Origin: Acidobacteriota bacterium
GTDB taxonomy: Bacteria; Acidobacteriota; Terriglobia; Bryobacterales; JACQDG01
Assembly (NCBI GenBank): GCA_016201185.1
Contig: JACQDG010000128.1
Coordinates: 1 to 6,262, forward strand
Length of the DNA stretch: 6,262 nt
Direction of reading: 5' to 3'
In this document: positions 6,148 through 6,262 of the stretch, piece after piece
Layout: each line of letters begins with the position of its first letter
Position numbering within the stretch: position 1 is the first letter of the stretch
Translations under genes and position numbers: made by a program
The notes under the pieces: generated by a model
The model's input: only the letters and a program-made list of their open reading frames with translations
The model's database searches: none
Told to the model about the DNA's origin: nothing

Positions 6148-6262
6148 ATGAAAGCCGAAGAACACTCGACCAGAACCTTGGAAGTGGAAGGCTGGAAGGT
6201 CCGGCTGACATCCTACAAGCTGGGCGACACCTATCATTGCACCGCCGACAACGTTGAGCCGG
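6148..6262 (+). CDS. Unidentified protein, N-terminal part (3' end outside window)
   Basis: An open frame begins at ATG and runs off the right edge after 38 codons plus one base. The start has a well-placed GAGGA upstream and follows the sulfurtransferase stop by 22 bases on the same strand, so the two are probably co-transcribed. The visible protein is hydrophilic. It opens with a polar stretch (MKAEEHSTRTLEVEG), then WKVRLTSYKLGDTYHCTADN, which alternates polar and hydrophobic residues as small beta-sheet proteins do. It contains one cysteine in a His-Cys pair. There is no signal peptide or membrane segment. I do not assign a family. My impression is that similar short proteins of unknown function occur in Acidobacteriota, but that is memory only. 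A role with the sulfurtransferase is suggested only by position. Confidence 0.65.
   Translation, partial: MKAEEHSTRTLEVEGWKVRLTSYKLGDTYHCTADNVEP

Noticed and set aside
5292..6149. A 285-codon open frame on the - strand opposite the sulfurtransferase
   Set aside because: It is a shadow of the rhodanese, which has a full ribosome binding site and clear motifs. The reverse protein matches nothing I know.
2..6262. A defence system, mobile element or other undescribed multi-gene system
   Set aside because: All full-length genes belong to well-known housekeeping families with intact active sites. There are no transposase, integrase, nuclease or toxin motifs, no CRISPR-like repeats, and no composition change suggesting an inserted island.

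Overview
The window is 6,262 bases of GC-rich DNA, densely coded, with every gene I can support on the + strand. It holds five complete genes and one partial gene at each edge. In order they are: the end of a sugar phosphate isomerase/epimerase-family protein, asparaginyl-tRNA synthetase (asnS), arginase (rocF-type), D-alanine--D-alanine ligase (ddl), an exported S41/CtpA-type serine peptidase with a PDZ domain, a two-domain sulfurtransferase (rhodanese) of the mycobacterial CysA2 type, and the start of a small protein I do not recognise. I see no tRNA, rRNA, CRISPR array, insertion sequence or phage gene, and no intrinsic terminator. No stretch over 60 bases lacks a gene.

The organism looks like a free-living bacterium with a high-GC genome. 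From memory, the combination of a Thermus-like AsnRS, this S41 subfamily with its YRTDAGRPV...GGGGITPD segment, and a CysA2-like rhodanese followed by a small protein fits Acidobacteriota of the Solibacter/Bryobacter kind best. That is an inference from family resemblance, not a test.

The layout suggests two or three transcription units. The first four genes are tightly packed: 0 bases between the isomerase stop and asnS (TAGATG), 32 between asnS and rocF, and 11 between rocF and ddl. They are probably co-transcribed. The S41 gene starts 7 bases after the ddl stop but has no Shine-Dalgarno sequence. Instead a perfect TATAAT lies across the ddl stop codon, placed so that transcription would begin at or next to the GTG start, so this gene may be made from its own leaderless mRNA. 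The rhodanese follows a 56-base gap with a weak promoter-like sequence and the strongest ribosome binding site in the window, and the small protein follows 22 bases later with its own site.

The gene products do not form one pathway. They are housekeeping functions: charging tRNA with asparagine, breaking arginine into ornithine and urea, making the D-Ala-D-Ala dipeptide for peptidoglycan, processing proteins in the envelope, and moving sulfane sulfur. All recognised enzymes keep their key catalytic residues, and I see no frameshift or truncation apart from the window edges. I did not find a convincing previously undescribed system. The best leads are the possible leaderless promoter and the unknown small protein behind the rhodanese.
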